Positions 28,993 to 38,506 of a DNA stretch of 64,000 nucleotides are shown here, in pieces. The DNA is from Actinobacillus equuli (GTDB lineage: Bacteria; Pseudomonadota; Gammaproteobacteria; Enterobacterales; Pasteurellaceae). Numbering within the stretch: position 1 is the first letter of the stretch; each line of letters begins with the position of its first letter. The position numbers and the translations under genes are program-made. Below the pieces are notes generated by a model. The model had not been told where the DNA came from and made no database searches. It saw nothing but the letters and a program-made list of their open reading frames with translations. Location of the stretch: assembly GCF_900636745.1 (NCBI RefSeq), contig NZ_LR134310.1, positions 1,914,501 to 1,978,500 of the forward strand, written 5' to 3'.

Positions 28993-29757
28993 ATGACAAG
29001 AATTGATAATTATGAACAACGTTTTGGCGGAATCGGGCGACTTTATACGCCGGAAGGTTTAGCGAAATTACGCCAAGCACATATTTGTGTGATTGGGATT
29101 GGTGGTGTTGGCTCGTGGGCGGTGGAAGCGCTTGCCCGTTCAGGAATCGGTAAAATTACCATGATTGATATGGATGACATTTGTGTGACTAATATCAACC
29201 GCCAAATTCATGCGATGACAGGGACAGTTGCCCAGTTAAAAACCGAAGCGATGAAAGAACGTATTGAGCGGATTAATCCCGAATGTGTGGTGGAAATTAT
29301 TGATGATTTCATCACACCGGAGAATATCCCCGAATATCTGAATCGTGGTTATGATTATGTGATTGATGCAATTGATTCGGTGAAAACCAAAGCGGCACTC
29401 ATCGCTTACTGTAAGCGTAATAAAATCAGAATGATTACTACTGGTGGCGCAGGCGGCCAGACCGATCCGACTCAGATTCAAATTACCGATTTAAGTAAAA
29501 CGATTCAGGATCCGCTTGCGTCTAAAGTGCGTTCGTTATTGCGTAAGGAATATAACTTTAGCCAGAACCCCAAACGAAAGTTTGGTATTGATTGTGTATT
29601 CTCAACGCAACCGCTCATCTTTCCAAAAATGGGAGAGGGCTGTGAAGTATCAGCAACGATGAACTGTGCAAACGGATTCGGTGCGGTGACAATGGTAACA
29701 GCAACTTTCGGTTTCTTTGCGGTAAGTCGAGTGATTGATAAGCTGTTAAAAGCTTAG
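28993..29757 (+). CDS. tcdA: tRNA threonylcarbamoyladenosine dehydratase TcdA (CsdL/YgdL)
   Basis: E1-like enzyme that ATP-dependently converts t6A37 of tRNA to its cyclic form. The nucleotide-binding motif is VIGIGGVGSWAVEALARSGIG (about residues 33-53) followed by MIDMDDICVTNINRQ, the ThiF/E1 hallmark. Length 254. Monocistronic; a USS pair (29763-29814) lies downstream, convergent with adhE. Confidence 0.93.
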   Translation: MTRIDNYEQRFGGIGRLYTPEGLAKLRQAHICVIGIGGVGSWAVEALARSGIGKITMIDMDDICVTNINRQIHAMTGTVAQLKTEAMKERIERINPECVVEIIDDFITPENIPEYLNRGYDYVIDAIDSVKTKAALIAYCKRNKIRMITTGGAGGQTDPTQIQITDLSKTIQDPLASKVRSLLRKEYNFSQNPKRKFGIDCVFSTQPLIFPKMGEGCEVSATMNCANGFGAVTMVTATFGFFAVSRVIDKLLKA

Positions 29758-29831
29758 TGACAAGCGGTTAAATTTCGCTGAAAATTTGCAAAAAATAGCT
29801 GAAATTTGACCGCTTATTTCAAGTAAAAGAA

Positions 29832-29855
29832 AAGGGCTAACTTTCGTTAGCCCTT
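29832..29855 (-). terminator. adhE terminator
   Basis: Perfect 10-bp stem AAGGGCTAAC / GTTAGCCCTT (29832-29841, 29846-29855). On the minus strand it is followed by TTTCTTTT. It lies 41 bases beyond the adhE stop codon. Confidence 0.8.
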
Positions 29856-29896
29856 CGTTCATTTATCAATCAATCATAATAAGGAATTTGGTGAGC

Positions 29897-32512
29897 CTAT
29901 TTACCGTAGTAAGCTTTTGTCATTAGCTCTTCCATGTCTTCAATCATTGCAAGACGTGGATTTGCCGGTGTACATTGGTCTTCAAAGGCATTTAATGCAA
30001 GCTCACGACGTGCGGCTAAGAACTCTTGTTCATCAATACCTTGCTCACGTAACGACATTTTCACGCCACAACGTACTGCTAAATCGTGTACGGCTTTTGC
30101 ATAAGATTCCACCGCTTCTTCCGGCGTTGCTGCAGGTAAACCTAAAATACGTGCGATGTCTTGGAAACGTTTATCCGCAACATAGTTAGTGTATTTCGGC
30201 CAAGTTGCCACTTTAGTAGGGCGAGTACCGTTATAACGAATCACGTGTGGTAATAAAATTGCATTGGTACGACCGTGAATCGTGTGGAATTTACCACCGA
30301 TTTTATGTGCCATTGAGTGACAAATACCTAAGAACGCATTCGCAAACGCCATACCTGCCATGGTTGAAGCATTGTGCATTTTCTCACGAGCGACTTCATC
30401 AAATTCTTTCACTGATTTTTCTAAGTTTTCGAATACCAGTTTTATTGCTTGCAACGCTAAACCGTCAGTGTAGTCGTTCGCAAGAATTGAAGTATAAGCC
30501 TCTGTTGCGTGAGTTAATACGTCTAAACCTGTATCTGCCGCAACGTGAGCCGGTACTGACATCACTAATGCAGGGTCAACAATCGCAACGGTTGGGGTTA
30601 ATGAGTAGTCTGCTAACGGATATTTAATATCGCCGTCAGTAATTACCGCAAATGGTGTTACTTCAGAACCTGTACCGGATGTGGTTGGAATACCGACAAA
30701 TTTTGCTTTACGACCTAATTGTGGGAATTTGAACGCACGTTTACGGATATCCATAAATTTTTGAACTAAATCACGGAAATCCACTTCCGGTTGTTCATAG
30801 AATAACCACATTACTTTTGCCGCATCCATTGGTGAACCGCCACCTAATGCAATAATAGTATCCGGTTGGAAGCTACGCATAAGTTCTGTACCGCGTTGTA
30901 CGGTTTGTAAACTTGGATTCGGTTCAACATCGGTAAATAATTGGATCATTACATGATTACGGCGTTGGCGTAATTGTTCGGTAATTCTGTCTACAAAACC
31001 AAGATCTACCATTGAACGGTCGGTTACGATCATCACTTTTTCAGCATTTTTCATTGATTTGAGATATTGGATTGAATCACGCTCAAAGTAGATTTTTGAT
31101 GGAACTTTAAACCATTGCATATTGTTTCTCCGTCTGCCCACACGTTTAATATTAATTAAGTTCACTGCACTTACGTTGTTACTTACAGAGTTTTTACCGT
31201 AAGAACCACAACCTAATGTGAGGGACGGTAGGAATGAGTTATATACGTCACCGATACCACCGAATGTTGACGGTGAGTTCCAAATCACACGAATCGCTTT
31301 AACACGCTCGCCGAATGTTTTTGCTAATTCAGCATTTTGTGTGTGAATTGCCGCTGAGTGACCTAAACCATGGAAATTCACCATTGCTTCGGAAAGCTCT
31401 AAACCGTGTTCGGTTGAGTTTGATTTTAATAATGCAAGTACCGGTGATAATTTTTCACGAGTAAGCGGTTCGCCTTCTCCAACAAATGCGCATTCTGCAA
31501 GTAGGATATTCGTTTTTGGCGGTACGCTGAAGCCTGCTTGTTCGGCAATCCATGCAGCCGGTTTACCTACTACCGCTGCATTTAGTTTTGCACCGGCACA
31601 GTTTTCGTCTTTCGCTTTATCCACACCGAAAATGAATTTTTCTAATAGCGCTTTTTCTTTTTTATTTACTAGATATACACCGTAAGATTGCATTTCTTTA
31701 ACGAAATCGGCATAGATTTCTTTATCGACAATTGCTGCTTGTTCCGACGCACAAATCATACCGTTGTCAAAAGATTTTGACATCACGATGTCGTAAACCG
31801 CTTGCTCTAATTTTGCGGTTTTTTCAACATAAGCCGGTACGTTACCCGCCCCTACGCCTAATGCCGGTTTACCGCAAGAATATGCTGCTTCAACCATGGC
31901 ATTACCACCTGTTGCAAGAATGGTTGCGATGCCAGGGTGTTTCATTAGTGCTGAAGTACCTTCCATTGATGGGGTTTCAATCCATTGTACGCAATTTTCC
32001 GGAGCGCCGGCAGCAACTGCTGCATCACGAACAACTTGTGCTGCATGAGCTGAAGATTTTTGTGCGGAAGGGTGGAAAGCAAAAACGATTGGGTTACGAG
32101 TTTTAAGAGCGATTAACGCTTTGAAGATGGTTGTTGAGGTTGGGTTAGTTGTTGGCGTGATACCACATACAACACCGACAGGGTCAGCGATTTCAGTAAT
32201 ACCGGTTACATCATCTTCACTAATTACGCCGGCTGTTTTTAAATGGCGCATATTATTGACGACATATTCACAAGCAAATAAGTTTTTAGTTGCTTTATCC
32301 TCAAATACACCTCGACCTGTTTCTTCATAAGCGTGCATTGCGAGTATGCCATGTTTATCCAGTGCCGCCACGGAGGCTTTCGCTACGATATAATCCACTT
32401 GTTCTTGGTTCAGCTGACGAAATTCGTCTAACGCTTTTAAACCTTTTTCAACAAGTACATTTACTTCTGCTTGAGCGTCATATGGTTGTGCATTTTTTGC
32501 ATTGTTAGCCAT
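29897..32512 (-). CDS. adhE: Bifunctional acetaldehyde-CoA / alcohol dehydrogenase AdhE
   Basis: Fermentation enzyme reducing acetyl-CoA to acetaldehyde and then ethanol with NADH, assembled into long spirosome filaments. The N-terminal aldehyde dehydrogenase domain (about 1-440) has its cysteine nucleophile in GMICASEQA (about residue 253). The C-terminal iron alcohol dehydrogenase domain (about 450-871) has ALGGGSPMDAAK for NAD binding and the metal-binding histidines in ICHSMAHKIGGKFHTIHG. Length 871 compares with 891 in E. coli. The gene is monocistronic and divergent from hemC, with an FNR-like box upstream. Confidence 0.96.
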   Translation of the reverse strand: MANNAKNAQPYDAQAEVNVLVEKGLKALDEFRQLNQEQVDYIVAKASVAALDKHGILAMHAYEETGRGVFEDKATKNLFACEYVVNNMRHLKTAGVISEDDVTGITEIADPVGVVCGITPTTNPTSTTIFKALIALKTRNPIVFAFHPSAQKSSAHAAQVVRDAAVAAGAPENCVQWIETPSMEGTSALMKHPGIATILATGGNAMVEAAYSCGKPALGVGAGNVPAYVEKTAKLEQAVYDIVMSKSFDNGMICASEQAAIVDKEIYADFVKEMQSYGVYLVNKKEKALLEKFIFGVDKAKDENCAGAKLNAAVVGKPAAWIAEQAGFSVPPKTNILLAECAFVGEGEPLTREKLSPVLALLKSNSTEHGLELSEAMVNFHGLGHSAAIHTQNAELAKTFGERVKAIRVIWNSPSTFGGIGDVYNSFLPSLTLGCGSYGKNSVSNNVSAVNLINIKRVGRRRNNMQWFKVPSKIYFERDSIQYLKSMKNAEKVMIVTDRSMVDLGFVDRITEQLRQRRNHVMIQLFTDVEPNPSLQTVQRGTELMRSFQPDTIIALGGGSPMDAAKVMWLFYEQPEVDFRDLVQKFMDIRKRAFKFPQLGRKAKFVGIPTTSGTGSEVTPFAVITDGDIKYPLADYSLTPTVAIVDPALVMSVPAHVAADTGLDVLTHATEAYTSILANDYTDGLALQAIKLVFENLEKSVKEFDEVAREKMHNASTMAGMAFANAFLGICHSMAHKIGGKFHTIHGRTNAILLPHVIRYNGTRPTKVATWPKYTNYVADKRFQDIARILGLPAATPEEAVESYAKAVHDLAVRCGVKMSLREQGIDEQEFLAARRELALNAFEDQCTPANPRLAMIEDMEELMTKAYYGK

Positions 32513-32618
32513 AGTTTGGTTCCTCTAAAGTTTAAAATTTCAAATTTTTTTAACTGATGAAATTATTGCCTAAATGTTTGTAAATTTCATTTAAAATAAT
32601 AACTCTTTAGAAGTATTT

Positions 32619-32632
32619 TTGATTTGTGTCAA
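32619..32632 (-). promoter_or_regulatory. FNR-like box upstream of adhE
   Basis: TTGATTTGTGTCAA matches the FNR consensus TTGAT-N4-ATCAA with one mismatch. It lies about 107 bases upstream of the adhE start codon in the adhE-hemC gap (32513-32780). Anaerobic induction of adhE is expected biology; assignment here is by motif only. Confidence 0.55.
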
Positions 32633-32780
32633 AAAATAAAATAGAGCAAAATTTATTGGAAACGAATAAAAAACACGCTGTTAACAGTGCGTTAACTTTG
32701 CACGGAAATTTTGGAAGTTCGGGCAATTAATGGTAGGATAATAATATTTGTATAAATAGAATAAAGTTGTGAAATTACCT

Positions 32781-33710
32781 ATGAAAGATATTTTGCGTAT
32801 TGCAACACGCCAAAGCCCGTTAGCGCTATGGCAAGCCAATTTTGTGAAAGACGAATTAGAAAAACGTTTTCCGGAACTCTCGGTTGAATTAGTCACTATG
32901 GTAACTAAAGGCGATATTATTTTAGATACTCCATTAGCGAAAATCGGTGGTAAGGGTTTATTTGTAAAAGAATTAGAGTTAGCACTTTTAGAAAACCGAG
33001 CAGATATTGCGGTGCATTCGATGAAAGATGTGCCGATGACGTTTCCGGAAGGTTTAGGCTTGGCAGTGATTTGTGAACGAGAAGATCCGCGTGATGCGTT
33101 TGTTTCAAATAAATATCAAAATTTAGATGAATTGCCAGCCGGAGCCGTTGTGGGAACATCCAGCTTACGCCGTCAGTGTCAATTAATGGCAAAATATCCG
33201 CATTTAGAAGTGAAATCTTTGCGTGGTAATGTTGGAACGCGTTTGTCTAAATTAGATAACGGTGAATATGATGCAATTATTTTGGCATCAGCAGGATTAA
33301 TTCGCTTAGGTATGCCTGAACGTATTCGTAGCTTTATTGCGGTAGAACAATCATTACCGGCTGCAGGACAAGGTGCGGTAGGAATTGAAACACGTGTAAA
33401 TGATGAGCGTGTATTAAATTACCTTGCATCATTAAATCATCATCCAACCGCTTGTTGTGTCATGGCGGAACGCGCGATGAATACCCGCTTACAAGGTGGA
33501 TGCCAAGTGCCGATTGGTGGTTTTGCAACGTTAAATGGGAATGAACTTACCTTAAATGCACTGGTCGGTGCACTTGATGGCTCAAGCATTATTCGGGCAT
33601 CTGGTGTAGCGGATATTGCAAATGCTGAACAGCTTGGAATCTCTGTTGCCGAACAGCTTTTGGCACAAGGTGCAGATAAAATCCTCGCAGAAGTATATAA
33701 AGATCAATAA
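32781..33710 (+). CDS. hemC: Porphobilinogen deaminase (hydroxymethylbilane synthase)
   Basis: Third enzyme of haem synthesis, polymerising four porphobilinogen units. [14 protein letters not shown] near the N-terminus, [15 protein letters not shown] and the dipyrromethane-cofactor cysteine in [11 protein letters not shown] (about residue 239) are all present. I chose ATG 32781 ([11 protein letters not shown], 309 residues), which matches the E. coli start closely. A GTG at 32769 would add four residues. First gene of the hemCDXY operon. Confidence 0.95.
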   Translation: MKDILRIATRQSPLALWQANFVKDELEKRFPELSVELVTMVTKGDIILDTPLAKIGGKGLFVKELELALLENRADIAVHSMKDVPMTFPEGLGLAVICEREDPRDAFVSNKYQNLDELPAGAVVGTSSLRRQCQLMAKYPHLEVKSLRGNVGTRLSKLDNGEYDAIILASAGLIRLGMPERIRSFIAVEQSLPAAGQGAVGIETRVNDERVLNYLASLNHHPTACCVMAERAMNTRLQGGCQVPIGGFATLNGNELTLNALVGALDGSSIIRASGVADIANAEQLGISVAEQLLAQGADKILAEVYKDQ

Positions 33711-33711
33711 T

Positions 33712-34476
33712 ATGAATGTGTTAATTACTCGTCCGGATCATCGAGGGCAGGAATTAGTTGAGATGCTGAATCAGCATCAAATTTTTGCGATTCATCAGCC
33801 GTTATTTACAATTGAAGCGGGGACGGAACTTCCTCAGTTGCCTTCAGTTATGGCTCGGTTAAATGCCGGTGATTATGTGTTTGCAGTATCTAAACACGCA
33901 ATTGATTTTGCCTCAACAACTTTAGAACAAACCGGTTTTCATTACCGCGCAGATCTAAATTATTTCGCAGTAGGTCAACAGTCTGCGCAGTATTTTTCAT
34001 CTCGTAGTGAACAGTCGGTACGTTACCCCATTGCATCTGAAAATAGTGAAGGCTTGTTATTATTAGATGAAATGCAAGATCTAAGCGGTAAAAATCTATT
34101 GATATTGCGAGCAGAAACGGGGCGTGATTTACTGGCGGAAATAGCAATTTCTCGAGGTGCGGAGGTTCAATATTTGGAATGTTATCGCCGAAAATATGTC
34201 GAAGAGAATATTGCTGAAAAAATCAGCTTGTGTAAACGTGTCGGTGTCGATACGATAGTCGTCACAAGTGGTGATATTTTAACAACTTTATATGAACAAA
34301 CGGCGGAAGAAGACCGCGTATGGCTATCAGAATGCCGTTTGATTGTCGTCAGTCAGCGAATTGCAAAAATGGCATATAAATTAGGATGGGAGCAGAATAA
34401 CGTGATTCTCTCCGAAAAAGCAGACAATAACAGTTTGCTGGAAACCGTATTGAATATGATCGAAAAATCGAACTAA
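33712..34476 (+). CDS. hemD: Uroporphyrinogen-III synthase
   Basis: Closes hydroxymethylbilane with inversion of ring D. The two-lobed, weakly conserved fold is recognised from MNVLITRPDHRG at the start, FAVSKHAIDFA (about 50-60), GKNLLILRAETGRDLL (about 122-137) and the DTIVVTSGDIL segment. Length 254. The ATG begins one base after the hemC stop codon; a longer open frame into hemC is only overlap. Position in hemCDXY makes the call firm. Confidence 0.92.
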   Translation: MNVLITRPDHRGQELVEMLNQHQIFAIHQPLFTIEAGTELPQLPSVMARLNAGDYVFAVSKHAIDFASTTLEQTGFHYRADLNYFAVGQQSAQYFSSRSEQSVRYPIASENSEGLLLLDEMQDLSGKNLLILRAETGRDLLAEIAISRGAEVQYLECYRRKYVEENIAEKISLCKRVGVDTIVVTSGDILTTLYEQTAEEDRVWLSECRLIVVSQRIAKMAYKLGWEQNNVILSEKADNNSLLETVLNMIEKSN

Positions 34477-34485
34477 GGTGGGCGT

Positions 34486-35847
34486 ATGTCAAAAGATAAA
34501 CAGGTTATTGAGCAAGTGGAAGATGCTGTAGATACAGCTGATTCCGCAGTAGATAAAGCGGTCGAATCAGGTAAGGAATTTGCAAAAGATTCTGAAAAAT
34601 TGACCGCTTACGATACGGAGAAAGAGGATATTAAAGTGGATTCGAAAGCAGAAGAGAAAACTGTTGTTGTTCAAAAATCTGGTGGAAAAGGGATTGCCTT
34701 TCTTGCCTTATTAGTTGCGATAGCTGTAGGTGGTGCAGGCCACTATCTGGCAAATAAGAAATTTAATGAGGTTGAGCAACAAATTGCTCAACTTACAGGA
34801 AAACCGGTGGAATCGCTAGGTGAATTACCGACTTTTGAAGCGGAGAAAGCTCAGCTTGCGGAGTTAGCGAGTCATTACCAAAAAGCGTTGGAGCGAATTA
34901 CTCAATTGGAGCACGAGCAATCAGCGTATAGTACTCAAATTACGAATTTGCAAACTCAACTCCAAAAAGTGAGTGGTGTACCGCAATCAGATTCTGTCGT
35001 TTGGAAATTATCTGATGCTGATTTTCTACTTAATAACGCTTTACGTAAGTTAGTACTTGATAATGATATTGATACAACCAAAACGCTTTTACAAGAAGCT
35101 GATGCCGTATTAGCACAAGTGGCGAACGGTCAGGTAGATAATATTCGTGCAGCAATCAAGAACGATTTATCACAGTTGGCGAATGTAAATAATGTAGATC
35201 AAAATAGCATTATGCAGCATTTGACCACTCTTGCGAATAATTTGGATGATTTACCAATGTTGGCAAATGAATCAGCGGAAGAGCCGGCTATGGCGAGTGG
35301 AGAAGTGAGTGATTCGATTCAAGATTGGCAACAAAATATTGAGAAAAGTGTTGATTCATTCTTAGATCACTTTATTCGTGTAAGTGATCGCAATACAGCG
35401 GATGAAAAAGCGTTTGTTGCACCAAATCAGGAAATTTATTTACGAGAGAATATTCGTTTACGTTTACAAATTGCGATTTTAGCCGTGCCTCGTCAACAAA
35501 ATGAATTATATAAAAAATCATTAGATGCTGTGAGTACATGGATTCGTAGTTACTTTGATACGCAAAATGAAAATGTAAAAAGTTTCTTAAAAGAATTAGA
35601 TGAATTAGCGGAACAATCGGTTTATGTTGATGCGCCGACTCGTTTACAAAGTTTAGAATTACTGGAACAATTATTGAACAAAGCGCCTCAAACGGTTGAT
35701 AAAATCGAAATTAAAGCTGAGAAAGAGCTAACAAATCCCGCTCCGATGGAAGAACAAAAAGCTATTTCGGTAGAAGAAAAACCGGCTGAAAATAAGCAGG
35801 AACAGTCTGTAGAACAGCAACCGGCACAACAACCTGCGGCAAAATAG
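34486..35847 (+). CDS. hemX: HemX, membrane-anchored uroporphyrinogen-III methyltransferase-like protein
   Basis: HemX family member in the standard hemCDXY operon; its function is unsettled despite the methyltransferase name. A charged N-terminal region of about 65 residues precedes one membrane helix (GIAFLALLVAIAVGGAGHYLA, about 68-88), a coiled coil (about 95-165) and a helical periplasmic domain. The tail from about 410 is Glu/Gln/Pro/Ala-rich. A complete inverted USS pair (34556-34563 and 34602-34609) lies inside the coding sequence of the N-terminal region, which is unusual because such pairs are normally intergenic. Length 453. Confidence 0.9.
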   Translation: MSKDKQVIEQVEDAVDTADSAVDKAVESGKEFAKDSEKLTAYDTEKEDIKVDSKAEEKTVVVQKSGGKGIAFLALLVAIAVGGAGHYLANKKFNEVEQQIAQLTGKPVESLGELPTFEAEKAQLAELASHYQKALERITQLEHEQSAYSTQITNLQTQLQKVSGVPQSDSVVWKLSDADFLLNNALRKLVLDNDIDTTKTLLQEADAVLAQVANGQVDNIRAAIKNDLSQLANVNNVDQNSIMQHLTTLANNLDDLPMLANESAEEPAMASGEVSDSIQDWQQNIEKSVDSFLDHFIRVSDRNTADEKAFVAPNQEIYLRENIRLRLQIAILAVPRQQNELYKKSLDAVSTWIRSYFDTQNENVKSFLKELDELAEQSVYVDAPTRLQSLELLEQLLNKAPQTVDKIEIKAEKELTNPAPMEEQKAISVEEKPAENKQEQSVEQQPAQQPAAK

Positions 35848-35860
35848 GAGATAATTGTCT

Positions 35861-37114
35861 ATGTTTAGAGTTCTTTTCTTAATGCTTCTGCTTTTGGCGG
35901 GGCTAATTGCCGGTCCTTATATGGCCGGTAGCCAAGGTTATGTGCGGATTGAAACAGCAAGTAAAGTGATCGAAATGAGCTTAGTAATGCTTGTTGTCTT
36001 TTTTGTCATTGCAATGGCGGTGGTTTATACGGTGGAATGGGTGGTAAGCCGTTTCTGCCGTTTAAGTAAAGGTTCATATAATTGGTTCTTTAATCGTAAA
36101 CATAAAAAAGCTCAGCAGGAAACTCTCGAAGGGTTAATGAAAATGAGCGAGGGCGATTATTCGAAAGCTGAAAAATTATTTAGCAAGAATGCGAAACACG
36201 CTGATGAGCCGGTATTAAATTTACTTAAAGCGGCTGAAGCTGCTCAGCAACGAGGCGATGATTTCAGTGCTAATAAATATTTAATTGAAGCTGGGGAATT
36301 AGCAGGTACGAATAACGTTGCCGTTGAATTAGCTCGTGCAAAAATTCTAATGCAACAAGGTAAATTGCCGGCAGCCCGTAGTGCGATTGACAGTTTAATT
36401 GAGTTAGCGCCGCGTAATACGGAAGTGTTGCGTTTAGCGATTCAAATTTACAAAGATTCAAAAGCCTATAATGCGTTGGATACGATTTTAGAAAGTATTG
36501 GTCAGCGTAGTTTCTTATCAGCAGAAGAATATACTGCACTAGAACATTTTGTTGATGACGGTCTATTAGATGAGAAAATGAATGAAGAAGGTCAAGACGG
36601 TTTATTGACGTGGTGGGAAAACCAACCGAGTCGCCGTCGTAAATCGATCTATGTACGTATCGGTTTGATTAAACGTTTAATTGATACGGATGATCACGAT
36701 TCGGCACAAGAAATCGCGCTTGAAACGCTGAAAAAATATGAAGATGAGCAGTTAGTACCACTCTTCGAACAGCTTACACGCTTACAAGTGGCAGAAGACA
36801 GTAAACTGGTTAAAGTGCTGGTAAAAAGAGCAGATAAAGCCGATGTACAATATACGGATGATTATGCAAGAGCATTAGGTTATATCTATACCCGTGAAGG
36901 ATTATTTGAAAAAGCGAAAAACTATTTTGCTCAGTTAATTGAACATCGTGAATGTGTTGCAAATGACCGTATTATGGCATTGCATGTTGCAGAACAAACA
37001 CACGATACTGTGTTAGCGAATAAGATTCGTGAGATTAATCTGAAGCAAGTGAGTATGGATAAGAAAACTGATACTCAGGAAGCGACAACAGCATTAGCTG
37101 AAAAATCAGCTTAA
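35861..37114 (+). CDS. hemY: HemY, inner-membrane TPR protein of the haem operon
   Basis: Two N-terminal membrane segments (about 2-18 and 38-60) are followed by tetratricopeptide-type helical repeats (about 88-390). Associated with late haem synthesis or tetrapyrrole handling in proteobacteria; not the protoporphyrinogen oxidase of Gram-positives that shares the name. I chose ATG 35861 (10 bases after GGAG) over an in-frame TTG at 35855. Length 417. Last gene of the operon, followed by a terminator. Confidence 0.92.
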   Translation: MFRVLFLMLLLLAGLIAGPYMAGSQGYVRIETASKVIEMSLVMLVVFFVIAMAVVYTVEWVVSRFCRLSKGSYNWFFNRKHKKAQQETLEGLMKMSEGDYSKAEKLFSKNAKHADEPVLNLLKAAEAAQQRGDDFSANKYLIEAGELAGTNNVAVELARAKILMQQGKLPAARSAIDSLIELAPRNTEVLRLAIQIYKDSKAYNALDTILESIGQRSFLSAEEYTALEHFVDDGLLDEKMNEEGQDGLLTWWENQPSRRRKSIYVRIGLIKRLIDTDDHDSAQEIALETLKKYEDEQLVPLFEQLTRLQVAEDSKLVKVLVKRADKADVQYTDDYARALGYIYTREGLFEKAKNYFAQLIEHRECVANDRIMALHVAEQTHDTVLANKIREINLKQVSMDKKTDTQEATTALAEKSA

Positions 37115-37125
37115 TTTATTGTATA

Positions 37126-37161
37126 GAAAAAGCCGTTTATCGAGAGATAAGCGGCTTTTTT
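37126..37161 (+). terminator. Terminator of the hemCDXY operon
   Basis: AAAAAGCCGTTTATC pairs with GATAAGCGGCTTTTTT (37145-37160) around a 3-base loop, ending in six T residues. Confidence 0.88.
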
Positions 37162-37172
37162 GTTGAGGTTAA

Positions 37173-38039
37173 TTAGTGCTTTTTACTAAATAGTTTCATT
37201 AGCGGTAAAATAATGAGGCAGCAAATTGAGCCAATAATAATACCTACCACAAAATCAACGAGACTTGAGAATTGTGCCGGAATACCTAAATGTTCGACGA
37301 AGTGATGAATTTCGGCAATATTATGCGAGAAAATGCCGCCACCAACTAAGAACATAGCAATCGTACCGATAACTGAAAGTGATTTCATAAACCATGGCAT
37401 AATCACAAGTAGAGCTTTACCGATAGATTGCGATAAGCCGCTTTTCTTCTGCATTAACCATAAACCGATATCATCCAGTTTTACAATTAATCCAACCAAA
37501 CCGTATACAAAAACAGTGATCCCGATCCCGATACTTGAAAGAGAAAGAATTTTGATCATCGTTGAAGATTCTTGTAATACACCTAATGCGATGATAATAA
37601 TTTCTGCCGATAAGATAAAATCGGTACGCACCGCACCTTTAATTTTATCTTTTTCTGAAATTTGTTCTTCTTCAGTAGAATGATGTTCATCTTTTTTGTG
37701 GAGGAATTTATGTAATAACTTCTCTACACCTTCAAAACATAAGTATGCACCGCCAATCATTAACAGCGGGAGAATTGCCTGTGGTAAATAGATAGAAAGA
37801 AGTAGTGCAAGCGGAATCAAAATAACTTTATTAATCAGTGAACCTTTTGCCACACTCCAAACAATCGGTAATTCTCGATCCGGGCTAATATTTTTCCCGC
37901 TTACTTGGTTTGCGTTCAGCGCTAAATCGTCCCCAATTACCCCGGCGGTTTTCTTTGCCGCAACTTTTGTCATGACTGATACATCATCAAGCACAGCAGC
38001 AATGTCATCTAATAGTGTAAATAATGAGCTAAATGCCAT
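37173..38039 (-). CDS. DUF808 / YedI-family membrane protein
   Basis: Polytopic inner-membrane protein of the DUF808 (YedI) family, function unknown. It begins MAFSSLFTLLDDIAAVLDDVSVMTKVAAKKTAGVIGDD, the signature of the family, and has about six or seven hydrophobic segments. A cytoplasmic Glu/Lys/His-rich stretch lies near residue 125-145. The start at 38039 is chosen because the family begins there; the open frame extends 24 residues further upstream without support. Length 288. Confidence 0.85.
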   Translation of the reverse strand: MAFSSLFTLLDDIAAVLDDVSVMTKVAAKKTAGVIGDDLALNANQVSGKNISPDRELPIVWSVAKGSLINKVILIPLALLLSIYLPQAILPLLMIGGAYLCFEGVEKLLHKFLHKKDEHHSTEEEQISEKDKIKGAVRTDFILSAEIIIIALGVLQESSTMIKILSLSSIGIGITVFVYGLVGLIVKLDDIGLWLMQKKSGLSQSIGKALLVIMPWFMKSLSVIGTIAMFLVGGGIFSHNIAEIHHFVEHLGIPAQFSSLVDFVVGIIIGSICCLIILPLMKLFSKKH

Positions 38040-38078
38040 TGAGATACTTTCCTTAAAAATAAAAGTTATATAAAAAAA

Positions 38079-38096
38079 CCGAGCTAAATAGCTCGG
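38079..38096 (-). terminator. rpsO terminator
   Basis: Stem CCGAGCT / AGCTCGG (38079-38085, 38090-38096) with AAAT loop. On the minus strand it runs into seven T residues, just after the rpsO stop codon. Confidence 0.88.
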
Positions 38097-38118
38097 CTCT
38101 TCTGATTTCAATTCGAAA

Positions 38119-38388
38119 TTAGCGACGTAAACCTAAACGTGCGATAGTTTCTGAATATTTAGCAAGATCAGTACGTTTTAAGTAGTCTAATAATTTACGA
38201 CGACGTGAAACCATACGTAATAAACCGCGACGACCGTGGTGATCTTTTTTGTGCGCAGCAAAGTGTGCTTGTAAGTGGTTGATTTGAGCTGTTAATAATG
38301 CGATTTGAACTTCTGATGAACCAGTGTCTTTTGCATCACGACCAAATTCAGCAACGATTTTTGCTTTTGCTTCTACGCTTAGAGACAT
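38119..38388 (-). CDS. rpsO: 30S ribosomal protein S15
   Basis: 89-residue primary 16S rRNA-binding protein of the small subunit. The signature [41 protein letters not shown] is present. Intact, with an AAAAGGA ribosome site, and monocistronic in this window with its own terminator. Confidence 0.97.
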   Translation of the reverse strand: MSLSVEAKAKIVAEFGRDAKDTGSSEVQIALLTAQINHLQAHFAAHKKDHHGRRGLLRMVSRRRKLLDYLKRTDLAKYSETIARLGLRR

Positions 38389-38506
38389 TTTAATATCCTT
38401 TTGTTAAGGGTTGATAATACATCCTTCGCCGATCTCTAACTCAGCGAGGACAGGAAGTCGGAATTCTAAAGATAAAGCGGTCAAATTTCAACTAAAATTT
38501 GCAAAA

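Noticed and set aside
30247-30627. Open frames on the plus strand within adhE
   Set aside because: They mirror the coding strand of a full-length conserved gene and show no recognisable protein.
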